Program-made: the position numbers and the translations under genes
Shown here: piece by piece, positions 14,362-14,628 of the stretch
Position numbering within the stretch: the first letter of the stretch is position 1
Layout: each line of letters starts with the position of its first letter
Notes under the pieces: model-generated
The model's database searches: none
Told to the model about the DNA's origin: nothing
Seen by the model: only the letters and a program-made list of their open reading frames with translations
Assembly: GCA_902766675.1 (NCBI GenBank)
Contig: CACXEN010000071.1
Span: 1-14,628 of the forward strand
Reading direction: 5' to 3'
Length of the DNA stretch: 14,628 nucleotides
Origin: an uncultured Erysipelotrichaceae bacterium
Lineage (GTDB): Bacteria > Bacillota_I > Bacilli_A > Erysipelotrichales > Erysipelotrichaceae

Positions 14362-14628
14362 GAAACTAGTGTTTGGGATAACGCTTATAAAGCTAATCCC
14401 CAATTCTATGCTAAAGATGACGGAAGTCCTTTTGGCGCATTTGCAGTGACGGAAGGCACTGAAACGATTTTGCCAAAGGCACCGAATTATGCAGTCGATG
14501 GTAATGTAATCTCTGATTATAGACTTATGTTAGTAAGTACAACGAAAGATGGCGTGATTGGCGATGTAGACTACTTTGAGGCTTTATCAAAACTGGATCA
14601 ATTTAAACTTGATGAAAATGAGAATGAG
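14332..14628 (+). CDS. Unrecognised protein with MGLFD N-terminal tag (3' end outside window)
   Basis: The first 99 codons of a gene cut by the right edge. It opens with MGLFDKFKKN and then NETSVWDNAYKANPQFYAKDDG, PFGAFAVTEGTETILP, DYRLMLVSTTKDGVIGDVDYFEAL. No SUFU blocks are visible, and I do not recognise a named domain. The aromatic-rich, acidic character suits a small cytoplasmic immunity-type protein, but that is inferred from the neighbours only. It starts 10 bases after the previous stop, whose TGA is part of the ribosome site TGAGGA (14319-14324), so it is the fourth gene of the same operon. Confidence 0.85.
   Translation, partial: MGLFDKFKKNETSVWDNAYKANPQFYAKDDGSPFGAFAVTEGTETILPKAPNYAVDGNVISDYRLMLVSTTKDGVIGDVDYFEALSKLDQFKLDENENE

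Overview
The window is AT-rich DNA from a low-GC Gram-positive bacterium (Bacillota). Start sites are preceded by strong AGGAGG-type ribosome sites, UGA is used as a stop, and PlsY, AzlCD, a FemA-type ligase and cysteine-biosynthesis genes point the same way. The overall flavour fits gut Erysipelotrichia-like Firmicutes, but that lineage call is inference from protein style and not a database match. Most of the window is ordinary chromosomal metabolism. The last 2.6 kb looks like an accessory region.

Layout. Bases 3-425 are the 3' end of an aconitase-superfamily hydratase, closed by a hairpin (444-479). Next is a membrane-anchored HELLH protein (489-1508). It meets the reverse-strand pair plsY-esterase (2909-1505) tail to tail, and the two stop codons share a single CTAG. 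plsY has a strong promoter placed so that its mRNA should be leaderless. Divergent from it is a Na+/phosphate symporter with a PhoU tail (3057-4742). A run of four genes follows (4850-7527): aldo/keto reductase, alpha/beta hydrolase, and the branched-chain amino acid exporter pair azlC-azlD. Between two terminators (7537-7559 and 7699-7739) sits a tiny membrane-protein frame whose best start is AUU. Then come a FemA/FemX-like peptidoglycan bridge ligase (7808-9064), a lipoprotein with a cyclophilin-like domain (9109-9627), and the cysteine operon cysK-cysE (9830-11593).

The 410-base stretch 11594-12003 separates core from accessory DNA. On the reverse strand it holds what reads as the decayed N-terminus of an HxlR-family regulator with its start changed from ATG to ATC. 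It also holds a forward terminator and a promoter. From 12004 to the right edge a compact operon encodes a DUF4299-like protein, two different suppressor-of-fused (SUFU) domain proteins, and the start of an unrecognised fourth protein. Three of these four begin with the same short amphipathic peptide (MGLFD-x-FKK), although the domains that follow differ. Bacterial SUFU proteins have been proposed, from genome context, as immunity proteins for polymorphic toxins, so this is best read as part of a poly-immunity array that continues past the window. The shared N-terminal tag is its most unusual property.
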